The notes beneath the pieces are model-generated. The model was not told where the DNA came from, did no database searches, and saw only the letters and a list, made by a program, of their open reading frames with translations. Below are positions 31,965-42,360 of a DNA stretch of 64,000 nucleotides, in pieces. Every line of letters begins with the position of its first letter. The stretch's first letter is position 1. The position numbers were made by a program, and so were the translations under genes. Where the stretch lies: positions 11,151,837 to 11,215,836 of the forward strand of contig OX393570.1 in the NCBI GenBank assembly GCA_947652115.1, in the 5' to 3' direction. This DNA is from Blastomussa wellsi. Lineage: Eukaryota; Cnidaria; Anthozoa; Scleractinia; Plerogyridae.

Positions 31965-33650
31965 GAAAAATGCATCCAAATAAAACAGTATAGTGTGCCC
32001 TTCAAAAACTAGCCAGACAGAATAAATATCGTAGACAACGTGTAAAAATTGGCGACAGTTTCTCTGATTGGTCAATGGTCTTATGGGGAGTTCCTCAAGG
32101 ATCAGTTTTGGGACCACTTCTTTTCAATATTTTTGTCAACGACTTGCATTTTTCTGTTACCACGACTAACGTGAATGCCTATGCTGACGATAATCAGCTT
32201 CAATTTAGTCACAAGAGTCCTATGGCCATTGAGACTGCCATTAACAAAGACCTTAAACATGCAATGATTTAGTTTGATAAAAAAATCACTTAAAGCTAAT
32301 CCAGACAAATTCCAAAGTTTCGACCTGGCCCCTGGATGATCCTCCATTGACTTAAAGTTCAGAGTAGATGGTCAGGGACCTCAACAAGAGAATCGTATCA
32401 AGCTACTCGGTCTAACTATAGACGAAAAACTAAACTTTCATGAACATATTGCTGGACTATGCCACAAAATCAGCACACAAATAAGTGTTTTTAATAGATT
32501 CAAATGTCTTATTTCACTTGATGGTAAATTACGGTTGTATGATTCCTTTATTTTACCTCATCTTAATTATTGTTCTATGGTATGGCACTTTTATCTCAAA
32601 AGTGATTCTGATAAACTTGAAAAACTAAACAAACATGCCCTTAGAAGAGTTTTTCAGGATGAGGAAAACGATTATTGATACCTTTTAAATAAGGCTGACA
32701 AAACCTCACTTTACAATCATAGGCTCCAAAATATTGCTATATTGATACATAAGGCATTGGACAATATTGCTCCATCTTATATAATGAGAAAGGATAGTAG
32801 AGAACGTATATTATCAGTTTTAGTCTCTCTTTTTTTGTCTCTACAAACACGCCTCCATGGAAACCAGCTGAGTGTTGTTGGGGCTAGCGTGTTTCTTGAA
32901 TTAAATAAAGTATACCCCTACCCTACCTTATATTAATGACTTATTTAATACTTGTAATACAAACTATCAGCTTGGAGGATCTAATATTCCATCTCTACCC
33001 AGAGTAAACACTACATCATATGGATTTAAATCCATTAGGTATTTTGGGCCCAAGATATGGAATTTCTCAGTCATGTCCAATACACCCGCACTGTATCGAT
33101 CCGTTGAAGTCATATTCAGTTCGTTCGATTCGTACGGATCGTTTAAATGTTCTACCCTCCATAGTAGGGTTGACAGTTCGTATATTCTATATTACACCTC
33201 AACAATCCGTAAATTTCAAACGGATCGTCATCCCTCCCTGCAATATACGATCCGTACACTCTACTCTATGGAGCGTAGGACATTTAACGATCCATACGGA
33301 TCAAACGGATTGTCAAGCCGTCTGCCCCACACCCTCAAGATCCTCAGAAGGGTGATTTTTTCAAGTCCCCTAAATGAGATGCAAAACACGATCAGTAAAC
33401 TCTACTCTACAGACCGTAAGACATTTCACGATCTGAACGGATCGAACGGACTGAATATGATTTTAACCGATCAATACAGTGCAGGTGTATTGGACAACCC
33501 TCAAACTTCTTGGACGATAATTTGCAAACTCAGTCCGATCTTCAATCTTTCAAGAAATTTGTATGACTTGCCATTCAGTCATTCATGTTGTGATGCTTTA
33601 CGCCAGGGAAGTGTACCTTATTGAAAGAGGTCAAGCCCCTGAGCCTAAAC
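31965..33650 (+). pseudogene. LINE (CR1/jockey-like) reverse-transcriptase remnant, interrupted
   Basis: Coding from about 31980 shows the RT motif GVPQGSVLGPLLFNIFVNDL and the catalytic-box region NAYADDNQL. The thumb and C-terminal parts (LLGLTIDEKLNFHEHI, then LPHLNYCSMVWHF) follow in shifted frames with stops near 32270, 32680 and 32935. A final conserved region (GPKIWNF) is cut by the foldback element at 33070-33500 and resumes with LQSFKKFV. No endonuclease is present, so it is 5'-truncated. Dead copy. Confidence 0.75.
33070..33500. mobile_element. Foldback element with GATCCGT-type repeats, copy 1
   Basis: Ends AGTCATGTCCAATACACC(C/T)GCACTGTATCGATC ... GATACAGTGCAGGTGTATTGGACAACC are inverted. 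The interior is full of GATCCGTA/TACGGATC short repeats and contains one unit related to the tandem block of copy 2. It sits inside the LINE remnant; CTCA occurs at both junctions but no longer duplication is clear. ORFs spanning it are non-functional. Confidence 0.75.
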
Positions 33651-34326
33651 GCATAAACAAACAAGAGGAAATTTAATCTAGTGTACTTAGTGTCTATAAC
33701 CTTTTAATAGTTCTTCTTTCATATCGCATTTTGATATCTTGTAATTCGTTTGTAATTTCCAACGGTTAGCTTCTTCATTGTAATATAATAGCCTATTGTC
33801 TTGTTTTTTTTTTTAATTGTAACATTTTTTTCTCAGGTTGAATCAAATCCCTGAATGAGTTCGTTTGCTGAGTATTCCCGGGCAGATGGCCGTGATCCCG
33901 CCACAGCTTTGGCAGCAATTATCTCATATTTTGTATTTGGAAACATAAGTTATTTTCCATACTGAAAAATTACTGTCCCTTAAATACACCTAATTTTGTA
34001 TTTGCTTTATATATAAATAGATATCATGGTGTAGATGTTGTAGCCCACACCTGCAGGGGTAGGGTAATTCATAAAACAAACAGGACCCGCTAACCATGAG
34101 GTGTTACCTGTGTTGTTTTTGGCGGCGTTAATTTTCGCCGTGAATCTTAAGTTTACGAACGATTCTGAAGCCATGTACCTGTCAGTCTAAAGAAGCAGTG
34201 AAACAAAGGACATGTCACAAAGCTGTGAACCTAGGATTTGTAACGAAGCTGTGAAAAATAAGTTGAGTTACGAATCAAAACGTATTTGGTCCTTCGAGAT
34301 GGACGAGAGGAATTGTAAAAGACAAC
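33651..34326. other. No gene seen
   Basis: AT-rich non-coding stretch between repeats. Confidence 0.4.
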
Positions 34327-34944
34327 ATGGCCGTCAATTCAAAGGAACTACAAGATGAGCTAAATAAAAAAATGCGGAGTATCTCCCATTCTGCTGAAAG
34401 AAAAGGGATTGCAGACGGTTGGAAAGAAGACGGTCTTGATCCAAAGGTTAGTGAATAGTTATGAAGCATTAAAGACTGAAGTAGAATCGGAACCGCCCGA
34501 CGACTTGAATTATTTCAATCCCTTCAAAGAAGAGATCTTCAAAGAGCTTCCTCCAAAAGATAAACAGTCACAGGAAAAAGCTTCCATCAAATGTAAAGTC
34601 AAAGTTGTGCAAGCAGATATTGAGATTTTAATTGGTAACATTTGCAAGTTGAGCAAAAATGAAAACAATGAGGTCAAAATACAGATCAGGATTGAATGAT
34701 TGTCAGAGTATCGCATGTCATATCTTCAGTTGAGAGATCGTATAAGGAAATTGAAGATGAGCTTAGCTGTTGGAGGGAATTCTTGGAGAAGATAGATCAA
34801 GCATTAGATTCTGATCATGAATACATAAATAAGGCTCTCAATACAGAAGACCAGAATTGTGGGCCAAGACAACAAGTTTACAATCCTGGCTCAGTTCTCA
34901 TGTTTTTATGCTCAAAGCTTTTCTCACAGTCAAGACAAAAGTAG
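34327..34944 (+). pseudogene. Unrecognised broken ORF, possible retroelement gag fragment
   Basis: The ATG at 34327 opens a Lys/Glu-rich helical peptide stopping near 34457. A second frame (34409-34699) and a third (34696-34944) continue similar charged, coiled-coil-like coding. The style resembles N-terminal regions of BEL/Pao-type polyproteins, and a BEL/Pao-like scrap exists at 42145-42354, but there is no decisive motif. Confidence 0.3.
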
Positions 34945-34949
34945 CTGCA

Positions 34950-35840
34950 TCCAAAGAAACCAGGAAAATGAAAATGATTGCCGACTTTGATCAGAACGAG
35001 TTGCTTCTCTGAAGATGACTTGGTAACCATAATCTACAGACAACATGACAATCTGATACTCAGCAAGATGGTCCTGGAACTTCTTGATCTTGGGTAGACC
35101 ACAAGTTCCTTCGGGTACCCCTGCAGCTCGAAACAAGTTTCGGGCTTTCTTCTTCTGCATGGGTCTTCCTTTTTGCAAGTACTGGTACCCTGGATGCTGA
35201 CTACCCAGATCACAAAATGCTTTGAGGGTGACAAACACTCATGGACAACACAGTTCGTCGAGGTTCTTTATTTTCACGACACTCTTTTTACATCCCGTAA
35301 TTTCTCGAGAGCAGCACGTCCCTTGTGCAGACGTTTGTTACTTCCTTCCCTTACCAGGATCATGAATGTGTGACACATGTAAAGAGAAACTGTCATCCAT
35401 TCGGAACTGTTTGTTTGAGTTCAACATCCTACCAATCTGTTCCATGATTTCTCTGGCGGCTTAACTGTTTCCTTGCCAATCACACACTTGCAAGCTGGCA
35501 GAATGGTACGAATGGTGTAGTTGGTTTGTATTCATGTTAATTAGATGATCCTCAAGATGACCTTCAGGATCATTCAACACTTGTGTGCGAATAGCCCACT
35601 GAAGAGCCTCGTCGATTTGTTGAGGTAAGATTTGTTGGTTGTTGCGCGGCAACACTCCTCCACCACCTCATTGCACTAAATGTGCCACATAATTGCGATG
35701 ATGTACACCCAGGTGACGAACACAATGGTCGAGATGTGGTCTAAGAATAAAATCAAAACCTTGTTCGAATTCCTTGCCATGAGCTGCTAACACTCTATCG
35801 TCTGCTTCATCTGCATCGAAATAATCTTGTGACATGTTGA
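34950..35840 (-). pseudogene. N-terminal part of a Polinton-type DNA polymerase B (element 2)
   Basis: Read leftward, frames at 35655-35461 (helical, Gln/Leu/His-rich) are followed near 35400-35360 by a region with FSLHVSHI and a Gly/Lys-rich turn. The segment 35238-35030 then carries VFVTLKAFCDLG, a Lys/Arg cluster and AGVPEGTCGLPKIKKFQ. The order Cys pair, ALVTA-like strand, basic stretch, AGVPxGxCG is characteristic of the region before the exonuclease domain in Polinton polymerases. There are several frame changes and no exonuclease or polymerase motifs downstream, so only the front is left. Confidence 0.55.
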
Positions 35841-36120
35841 TCTAATGAACGTTGACATCACTTCTGAACAATTAGCACTCTTGATGCCAAATATGGTGAT
35901 TGACCCCTGTACCAAATGCTGTTAAACCGGTTTTCTCAAACCAGTTTTCCTTTCTTTTCAACCAGAAACAATTGTGAAATTGTCACGTGTTGAAGGAATA
36001 CCTTCATCCCTTGACAAACCGGTATTATGTTCCAGTAAAAACTAGATTGACGGGCCAGTAATGCTACCCTTCTCCTTGATAATGATTGGTTCATGGTGAG
36101 AAGAAATACAGCTCACATTC

Positions 36121-36739
36121 TTGTACGGTTCAATTGTCGATTGCTGCGTTACAGAGAAAACAAAGTTGGAACTACATATCCTGCACAAAGTAAGAAGAGG
36201 AAACAAATGTCCTCCAACAGAGTCTCCCAAAAAGAGGAAAGAAGACTCCATACCGCTTCCAGATAGCAATACAAACGCTTTATTGAGCGATCTGGGTTTT
36301 GAGGTGTTGGAGGAAATGCTTGGAATGTCCTATCCCCGATTGTAAGCTGGTGAAAGGTACTTCCTGAACAGGTTGGGAGAATGTGAAATGCTCCATGAAG
36401 AATGTCCAGGATCAAATCACTGTCTGGTACAAATGGAAAAAAGACAAGTTGAAATGTTTTTGTTCAGAACCGTTGGTGTTGTGCCAATCAAGATCAGAAC
36501 AAAACCTGGGAAGAATCTACTTTAGATGTCAAAGGAACTGCTGCAAATTCTTCCAATGTGGAGACGAGATTCCTCATAGCAAAAACATGGCACGGATTGG
36601 AAATACAGTAGAGTACCAGGAGACACCCTTCGCCATGCCTATTCCAAACCAAGAACTGTTGTGGGATCAAGTAAAAACCAATGCCAGGTCTACTACTGCT
36701 ATTGGTACCAACAAGATTATTTACCCACATGAAGTATAA
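36121..36739 (+). pseudogene. GRF-type zinc-finger protein of element 2 (broken)
   Basis: The frame 36383-36739 contains CFCSEPLVLCQ followed by GRIYFRCQRNCCKFFQCGDE. This is the Cys-x-Cys ... GRxFYxC ... CxFFxW-like pattern of GRF zinc fingers, which bind single-stranded DNA, with Gln replacing the usual Trp. An upstream frame (36121-36345) is probably its N-terminal part, basic and Pro-rich, and is separated by a stop near 36343 and a frame change. The C-terminus after the finger is short and hydrophilic. A DNA-handling role in element replication is inferred. Confidence 0.6.
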
Positions 36740-37173
36740 GGGTTCACATACAAACACTACAAATTGTATACCTCATAAAAGTACTGAAACAACAAGAGTT
36801 TGATACGAAACGACAAGAAGAGACAAATTTGTAATCTTTAACAAGCTATTATCAATGTGGTCTTACAATAAAAAAGTTCATTTGGTTCATGACTCAGCAT
36901 GAGCAGTGAAGCGTATTGGGGTTGGGTGTGTGAATTGAGTGAGTGTGTGTTGTTCAAACACGGGCAAGGAATCGTGATTCCTCTCACCCCTAGTGAGGAC
37001 CTCTTCAAGAATTTGAAGCCACCAATGTGAGTAGAAACCCGTTTCGATTCATGGTCTTTATCCTTTGGTTGAAGCATCAACCCCAAGCATTTGAGTGGTT
37101 CAACGTCATACAAGAACATCATAATGATCTCGTCCACGATTGTGTCATGAAACTCAATCGATTGCTGTAAACA

Positions 37174-37423
37174 ATGGTCAAGACAAAGAACAAAACTTTG
37201 ATTGTAACCTATCGTGATCCTGCTCACCCTAGGAGTCTCGGAGGAATTGAACGATTTGCCAAAGGTCAGAAAACCGCAGTGAAAAAAGTCAGAGATCCTA
37301 CAAAAACAATTGGGGTACACCCTTCACAAACTTCGAAGGAGACATTATCCCACGCTTCCTGTCTTGGTGTTTGGTATTGACGAACAATGGGTTGCTGACT
37401 TGATCAAAAGCTTTGAAGATGAA
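37174..37423 (+). pseudogene. N-terminal fragment of a Polinton-type retroviral-like integrase (element 2)
   Basis: The first frame has a YRDPAHPRSLGGIERF stretch, the conserved start of Polinton integrases (Pro, Gly-Gly-hydrophobic, Arg). After a frame change near 37335 the next conserved piece, FGIDEQWVADLI with the first catalytic-core Asp, appears and soon stops. The rest of the core is missing because the next gene starts at 37419. It is a deletion relic, not a working enzyme. Confidence 0.6.
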
Positions 37424-37952
37424 TGAGGAGTTTTACATCACTTTGCCTAGTAATAGCAACCGCGAGGAGTTTCCGCAGAACCAAGCTAATCATTTCAAGA
37501 TTCGATTACCAAATCCTATTTGATTGCAAGGATCGGGTTGGAAAGTGGGACTGAGAAGCATCTCGTTACCTGATGATTGGATCATGAAATATCCCTCCGG
37601 CACGCTCAAGTTTGGTAGAGCGCACTACGATCCTAAAGATCTTAAGATGGTGTTTGAGTACACTGATGGTGTTGGATTAATGAAGAGTGTGATCCCCATT
37701 TTTGAGCAACGTCATATTTTGAATTACAGTGGACCTCATCTTGGTAGCACCTACACAGAACCCAAGGGAAAGAAAATGTACGTGAAGTTTCGTTGTGATG
37801 GAGAGGACTTGCTGACGGATAACAAGGCCCCACACGTACACGCAATTTACTCACCAGCATTGAAGATCATTAAAATGTTGGCATTAAAGATGGGATGGCT
37901 AAAGGAGAGCAACCCTGGAAATTATGACTTGGGACCGAATATACGTCAATAG
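37419..37952 (+). pseudogene. Polinton-type capsid-associated protein (element 2), in-frame opal
   Basis: The ATG at 37419 begins with FYITLPSNSN and RLPNPI, then a TGA at 37521-37523. In the same frame it continues with WKVGLRSISLP and a further 130 codons to a TAG stop. A TLPSN start, an RLP strand and a G-W-VGL-I-P strand are the signature of a widespread Polinton virion protein thought to be a minor capsid or penton-like component. The C-terminus appears truncated relative to the family. One stop apart, the frame is clean. Confidence 0.6.
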
Positions 37953-38084
37953 TTTCTTTTACCAACATGGTACCTGGTTTAGAAATGATAACGCATAATC
38001 TGAAAAACGACAGGGACGAACCTCTGTTTTGGTTGATAGGAGAGGAGTTTTTTTCACCTGAGTATTAATTGTGATTGGCACTTC

Positions 38085-38243
38085 ACAAATCTCAATAAAG
38101 GACAGTCTCTCCAATCGATTTACAGTAAAAGTTGTGGCAATTACGGCTTGTCCTATTTAAAAGAGAGAGCGAGAGGCCAAAGCATGAACAAGTACTTGAG
38201 CCGATTCAAAAAACATGATTATGTAGAGACGATCAAACAGTAG
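38085..38243 (+). pseudogene. C-terminal fragment of an adenain-like cysteine protease (element 2)
   Basis: A short frame carries SKSCGNYGLSYLKERARG, ending at TAG 38241-38243. The Ser-x-x-Cys-Gly motif with a following aromatic/Leu helix and an Arg-x-Arg-Gly turn is the active-site Cys region of adenovirus-type maturation proteases encoded by Polintons. The His and Asp/Glu parts upstream are not recognisable (only short broken frames at 37970-38070). It would process virion proteins; this copy is a remnant. Confidence 0.55.
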
Positions 38244-38424
38244 GGCAAATGTTAAAGAAACTGATTGTAAATGAGTTGAATTGGCAATGTGTGTACAAAT
38301 TATCATCAGTGTAATTGAAACAATGAAATGTTGCTGCTACTCAATAAATTGGCTTGTTCCATTTTGTTTGCATTCACTTTTTGGGAGATATGCATAGAAT
38401 TATTTCCAGTTCACACACCCTCTA

Positions 38425-38851
38425 GTGTGATGATTGTTGGACAGTCGGGTTAAGGGAGACAGTGTTTACCACCAAACTCTTACTTAACAATCTCAAGTTG
38501 TTTCATACTCCACCATCAAAAATATGTTGTTATGGAGCTTGGCAAGAAGGGTTCCAGTCCAAGAAGGAACATGGTATAAAGTTTCATGAAGGGATTCACG
38601 ACGCAGACCAATTGAAAAAGTTGTTTCCGAAAGGTGGTTTACTGGTGTTGGACGATTTAATGGCAGAAGGCAGCAACAATAAATGCGTGCTGGATCTGTT
38701 CACCAAACATTCACATCACCAAAACTTAACAGTGTTGTATTTGGTCTTGGATTTACACCCTGGTAGTTCCAACGATCGCTGGGTTCTCAGCCACCTTTTA
38801 AAAGACGAGGGATGTATGTGGTGTCATAAATTGATCGAGACATCACATTGA
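38425..38851 (+). pseudogene. FtsK/A32-type packaging ATPase of element 2 (P-loop destroyed)
   Basis: The open part starts at 38462 with VFTTKLLLNN, which normally follows a P-loop. It contains a Walker B strand (GGLLVLDDLM) and then a helix with LDLFTKHSHHQN, matching Polinton packaging ATPases. Just upstream, at about 38430-38460, only MIVGQSG remains before a stop and a frame change, so the Walker A Lys/Ser region is lost. After Walker B the sequence diverges and stops at 38849-38851. Confidence 0.7.
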
Positions 38852-39289
38852 GTTCTTTCCAACATTCCGGCACAATCGTATCCCTATTGAATGGTTCCAA
38901 GAAAAGTGCCCAGATGGTAAAGCCAGATTTGCTGTACCGATTGGATGGGTTGTTTGCTTTGTACTACCGCCAGTGGTGGTGTCATCTTCAAATGATTTAC
39001 CACTTTAAGTGGTGCCGTGGTTGTTTGAACGCATTGGCTTTACCCATTGTGGCAGCAGGCATCATGGTGGGATCTGTCTTGGAAAACAGTATCCTGGTTG
39101 CCTGTTTAATTGCAGCTGGAACTGCAGTTAAGGGGTGGAACAATTTCAAAAAAATTTTGCGTGCGAGACTACGAACAACAATTCTGCTATGACCCTGTTG
39201 ATAAAAGCGGAGGCACGCTCGATGAGAAAGAAATGTAGGGCTCAGACGAAAACGACCCAGAACAAGAGAACAAAGTGAAGGCAACAGAA
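38852..39289 (+). pseudogene. Membrane-segment ORF downstream of the element-2 ATPase
   Basis: The 114-codon frame 38848-39192 contains a clear hydrophobic pair (NALALPIVAAGIMVGSVLE, ILVACLIAAGTAVKGW). The hydrophilic N-terminal half may be in the wrong frame. Unrecognised small virion membrane protein is the best guess. Confidence 0.35.
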
Positions 39290-39935
39290 AGGTGGTGGTG
39301 GTAAAGTACCTTGGCTTGTGGATTTCAAGAGAGGTTTTAAAGTAAGCAAAGATCTGATACAAGCTCTCACAAACCCTGTGGATCATGAACAAGTCAAGCG
39401 TATGGTCAAAGGATATAAACAACAATTTCAAGAGTATAAAAGGAGAGGTGGTGGTAAAAGTTTAAACAAGTAGGTCATCAACAAAGGGTATGCAAAAAAA
39501 GAGCCCTTCAAAGTATTGCATCCAGTGATGGCTAAGGGAAAGAAAAGGAAGAAGAAATCGACACGACAGAGAGGTGGGGCTTTAGCTTGGTGCAAAACTT
39601 GTTTGGTGGACAAGATCGCTGAATTTTGAATTTTGTCGGGACCCTCTCGGGACCCTCTTGGGACCCTCTCCTACCTTTGCTACACTGGCTTTGAAATTAG
39701 CGGGTCAAGCAGGGAAAAGGTGTCAAAGACGATGTGGATCGTTACCAACGAGGTGGTGCCCTGCTCAGTATGCTCAAGAACGCTGCCACAATCGGGTACA
39801 AACTCGAAAAAGACAAGAGGTATAAAAGAATGGGTGCCAAGGGTGTCACAAGCAGTTACAACAGACGCTCTGCTCTGTGGGAAGTATGATTTGATTATGC
39901 AGACAACGTCCTGCCAATCGGAACAGGTGACACGA
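39290..39935 (+). pseudogene. Small Gly/Lys-rich Polinton-associated proteins (element 2)
   Basis: Successive broken frames encode DFKRGFKVSKDLIQAL with a Lys-rich tail and a basic GKKRKKKSTRQRGG stretch. Further on comes a hydrophobic/Gly-rich piece with YQRGGALLSML. The RGG and basic tails are frequent in small Polinton virion proteins. A GGGACCCTCT triplet repeat at 39638-39670 is a micro-duplication inside. No precise function. Confidence 0.4.
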
Positions 39936-39936
39936 G

Positions 39937-40440
39937 ATGTTTGACCATTCCAATGCCGATCAGATCAATGCCATCAGCGAAATTGTTCTCAACCTATTAA
40001 GAAACAGAACTCCTGTTCATCCCATGACCATGGCCAAACTGTGTCACTGTAAGACCACGCTATGTGAAGTGGGGAAACTCAAAAACTCAGTGAAAAGACG
40101 ACGAGAACATCTCCAAAAAGAAAAGGGTGCTGGCAAGGTTTACACGTGTTCGAGGCATGTCACTGCAAGAGCAGAGGCTGAACTTGTATAAAGAGAGAAA
40201 TGCACGCTTGGTCAAGTTATTACAGGAAGCCAATGAGAGGGAGACAACGTTACAGCAAAGTGTGGATCATTGGCATAAAGCCCACGACCAGATCCAACAA
40301 GCGTATTACGAATCGTTACTCGAACATCATTTTGAGCATGACAGAAGAGGTGATGATGTTGCCCACGAGTTTGACCAATTGGTTCAGTATTACAAAGGAG
40401 AAATCTCAGACAATAATAATAACAATAATAATAATAATAA
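39937..40440 (+). pseudogene. Small helical Polinton-associated protein(s) (element 2)
   Basis: The frame 39937-40191 starts MFDHSNADQINAISEIVLNLL and contains a Lys/Arg-rich helical region with KNSVKRRREHLQK, a pattern common to a small basic Polinton protein. Overlapping it, the frame to 40410 is a Gln/Glu/His-rich coiled coil (LQEANERETTLQQSVDHWH) that runs into an (AAT)n tract. Probably two adjacent genes or one gene with a frameshift. Confidence 0.4.
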
Positions 40441-40447
40441 TAATAAC
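40411..40447 (+). repeat. (AAT)n microsatellite
   Basis: About 12 units of AAT/AAC-type trinucleotides; the apparent poly-Asn coding is spurious. Confidence 0.9.
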
Positions 40448-40517
40448 TTTTTATTTAAGTGTCAATGTATTTAGCACTACTGTGCTAATTAGGGACACTG
40501 ACATGCTTTGTTGAACA

Positions 40518-41584
40518 CAGTCATGTCCAATACACCCGCACTGTATCGATCTGTTGAAGTCATATTCAGTTCGTTCGAGTCGTACAGATCGTTTAAATGT
40601 TCTACGCTCCGTAGTAGGGTTGATGGTTCGTATATTCTATAATACATCTCAACGATCCGTAAATTTCAAACGGATCGTCATCCCGATTCGCAATTCTTGC
40701 ATCTCATTAAACAAACAGAGTGTAGTCGCGCGGCTCGTAATTCTTGCTTGGAAGGGAATACTGTATAACTGTATATTCTTCATTCTAAATATTGAAAATA
40801 CCAGCGATGAACACTTTATAAATGTATATTCCTCGTTCTAAATGTGGAAAATACCAGACATGCTTTCTAGCTGTGTTGAAGAAGCTGAAACGCAACGAAA
40901 AGGACGATAAGCAGTCTGACCAACACATTCATGTCTCCCAATATACAATCAGCAAACTCTACTATGGAGCGTAGCAAATTAATGAACAAACGGATCATCA
41001 CCGTCTGCCTCACACACAAAGGAGGAAGAATCTCTGGGAAAGAAGACCCAGGGCACGAGTTACTCTATGGAGCGCAAGACATTTAACGATCCGTACGGAT
41101 CGAACGGATCGTCAAGCCATCTGTCCGACACACTCAAGATCCACAGAAGGGTGATTTTTTCTAAGTCCCCTTAATGAGATGCAATATACGATCCGTAAAC
41201 TCTACTCTACGGAGTGTAAGACATTTAACCATCCGTACGGATCGAACGGATCGTCAAGCCGTCTGCCCGACACACTCAAGATCCACAGAAGGGTGATTTT
41301 TTCTAAGTCCCCTTAATGAGATGCAATAAACGATCCGTACACTCTACTCTACGGAGCGTAAGACAGTTAACCATCCGTACGGATCGAACGGATCGTCAAG
41401 CCATCTGCCCCACACACTCAAGATCCTCAGAAGGGTAATTTTTTCTAAGTCCCCTTAATGAGATGCAATATACGATCCGTACACTCTACTCTACGGAGCG
41501 TAAGACAGTTAACGATCCATACGGATCGAACAGACTGAATATGATTTTAACGGATCGATACAGTGCAGGTGTATTGGACAACCC
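40518..41584. mobile_element. Foldback element with GATCCGT-type repeats, copy 2, with 10-bp target duplication
   Basis: TTGTTGAACA at 40508-40517 and 41585-41594 flanks it. The ends CAGTCATGTCCAATACACC ... GGTGTATTGGACAACCC are the same as copy 1 at 33070-33500. The interior holds a 142-bp tandem repeat and many TACGGATCGAACGGATCGT motifs. A 9-10-bp duplication is typical of Mutator-like and some foldback elements. No transposase. Confidence 0.85.
41078..41530 (+). repeat. 142-bp tandem repeat, about 3.2 copies
   Basis: The GACA(T/G)TTAAC(C/G)ATCCGTACGGATCGAAC block starts at 41078, 41220, 41362 and 41504, exactly 142 bp apart. Each unit carries CACACTCAAGATCC(A/T)CAGAAGGGT and TCTAAGTCCCCTTAATGAGATGCAATA. 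It forms one arm of the foldback element. Confidence 0.9.
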
Positions 41585-41594
41585 TTGTTGAACA

Positions 41595-41984
41595 AAGCGG
41601 GTCATTTGGCTGCCAAAAACCACGTGTTACTCAAAGACAAAATGATCCCCGCTGTTTTAGCGGTCAAGAGAATTAAACCGTTCCTTCAAGAGAGAGTTTG
41701 TTTGACCAATGTATCAGACAAGTTGTTCCTTTGTCGGGCAGTAGTAATGGTAATGCTGAAGAGGAAGAGGAAGAGTGGTGAGTGGACCGTTGAAAACCAT
41801 GTTCAAGCAATTGATCAAGAACACTTCCCAAGGTACGAAGAAACCAATGACCAAGGAAGAACCCTCCACATCAGGAGTTAAAAAGAAACCACCCGATTCA
41901 GATCTTGGAACGCTTCTAAGTAAGGCTGACAGCCTTCTAGGTAAAAACAAAAAAGGGAAGGCAAGACAAAAAAGGAAAGAGTAG
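41595..41984 (+). pseudogene. Element-2 ORF fragments with Lys-rich tail
   Basis: A frame beginning GHLAAKNHVLLKDKMIPAV after the foldback insertion and a second frame with PLKTMFKQLIKNTS and a basic KNKKGKARQKRKE end are broken relative to each other. The second may be the C-terminus of a small basic virion protein. No family recognised. Confidence 0.35.
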
Positions 41985-42144
41985 GAATGAGGCCGAGCGA
42001 TTAAAACCTCAACCCGGTTGGAAAGATTGGGTAAAGAAAATCAAGTTGCACCTACTTATTGATAACTGGGACTTGCAAGGGAGGAGAAATCCCTAAATCA
42101 TTGGTAGCTGTGGAAATAGCCTTGGCAGGATACTTCCTGGACCT

Positions 42145-42360
42145 GTGGACAGCCATTCAAAGCACACATCATCTATGCTAACGATAGTGGAGAATAATGA
42201 GTTCAATGCAAGTCTGAGACGGTTTTGGGAACTGGATTCAATCTGCATCACTGAAACTGCAAATCCGGTTACAGTATGCCAAAAGAAGAAGAAGATGCAG
42301 TCATTGACCAATAGTGGACTGAGCTTTGATGGTAGGAATTACCAAGTTTATTAAGCTTTC
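42145..42360 (+). pseudogene. BEL/Pao-type retrotransposon scrap
   Basis: The frame contains NASLRRFWELDSI and later LSFDGRNYQV. This combination (LRRFWELE..., then a (F/L)xxGRYxVxLPW-like end) marks the segment between protease and reverse transcriptase in BEL/Pao polyproteins. Too short for more. Confidence 0.5.

Larger units (their letters stand above)
34930..42000. mobile_element. Polinton/Maverick-type virus-like element 2 (fragmentary)
   Basis: A second, distinct set of Polinton-type genes: polymerase N-terminal part (minus), then plus-strand GRF zinc-finger protein, integrase start, capsid-type protein, adenain-like protease end, ATPase and small proteins. The sequences differ strongly from element 1, so it is a different lineage, not a duplicate. 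The polymerase catalytic part and most of the integrase are missing. A foldback insertion lies at 40518-41584. Ends not identified. Confidence 0.65.

Noticed and set aside
33073..33624. 183-codon plus ORF
   Set aside because: It is an open frame through the foldback element's short repeats and its flank.
36838..37320. 160-codon minus ORF beside the element-2 integrase
   Set aside because: It overlaps plus-strand sequence carrying a recognisable integrase start, has no domain of its own and has an unbalanced Cys/His/Ser composition typical of an antisense frame.
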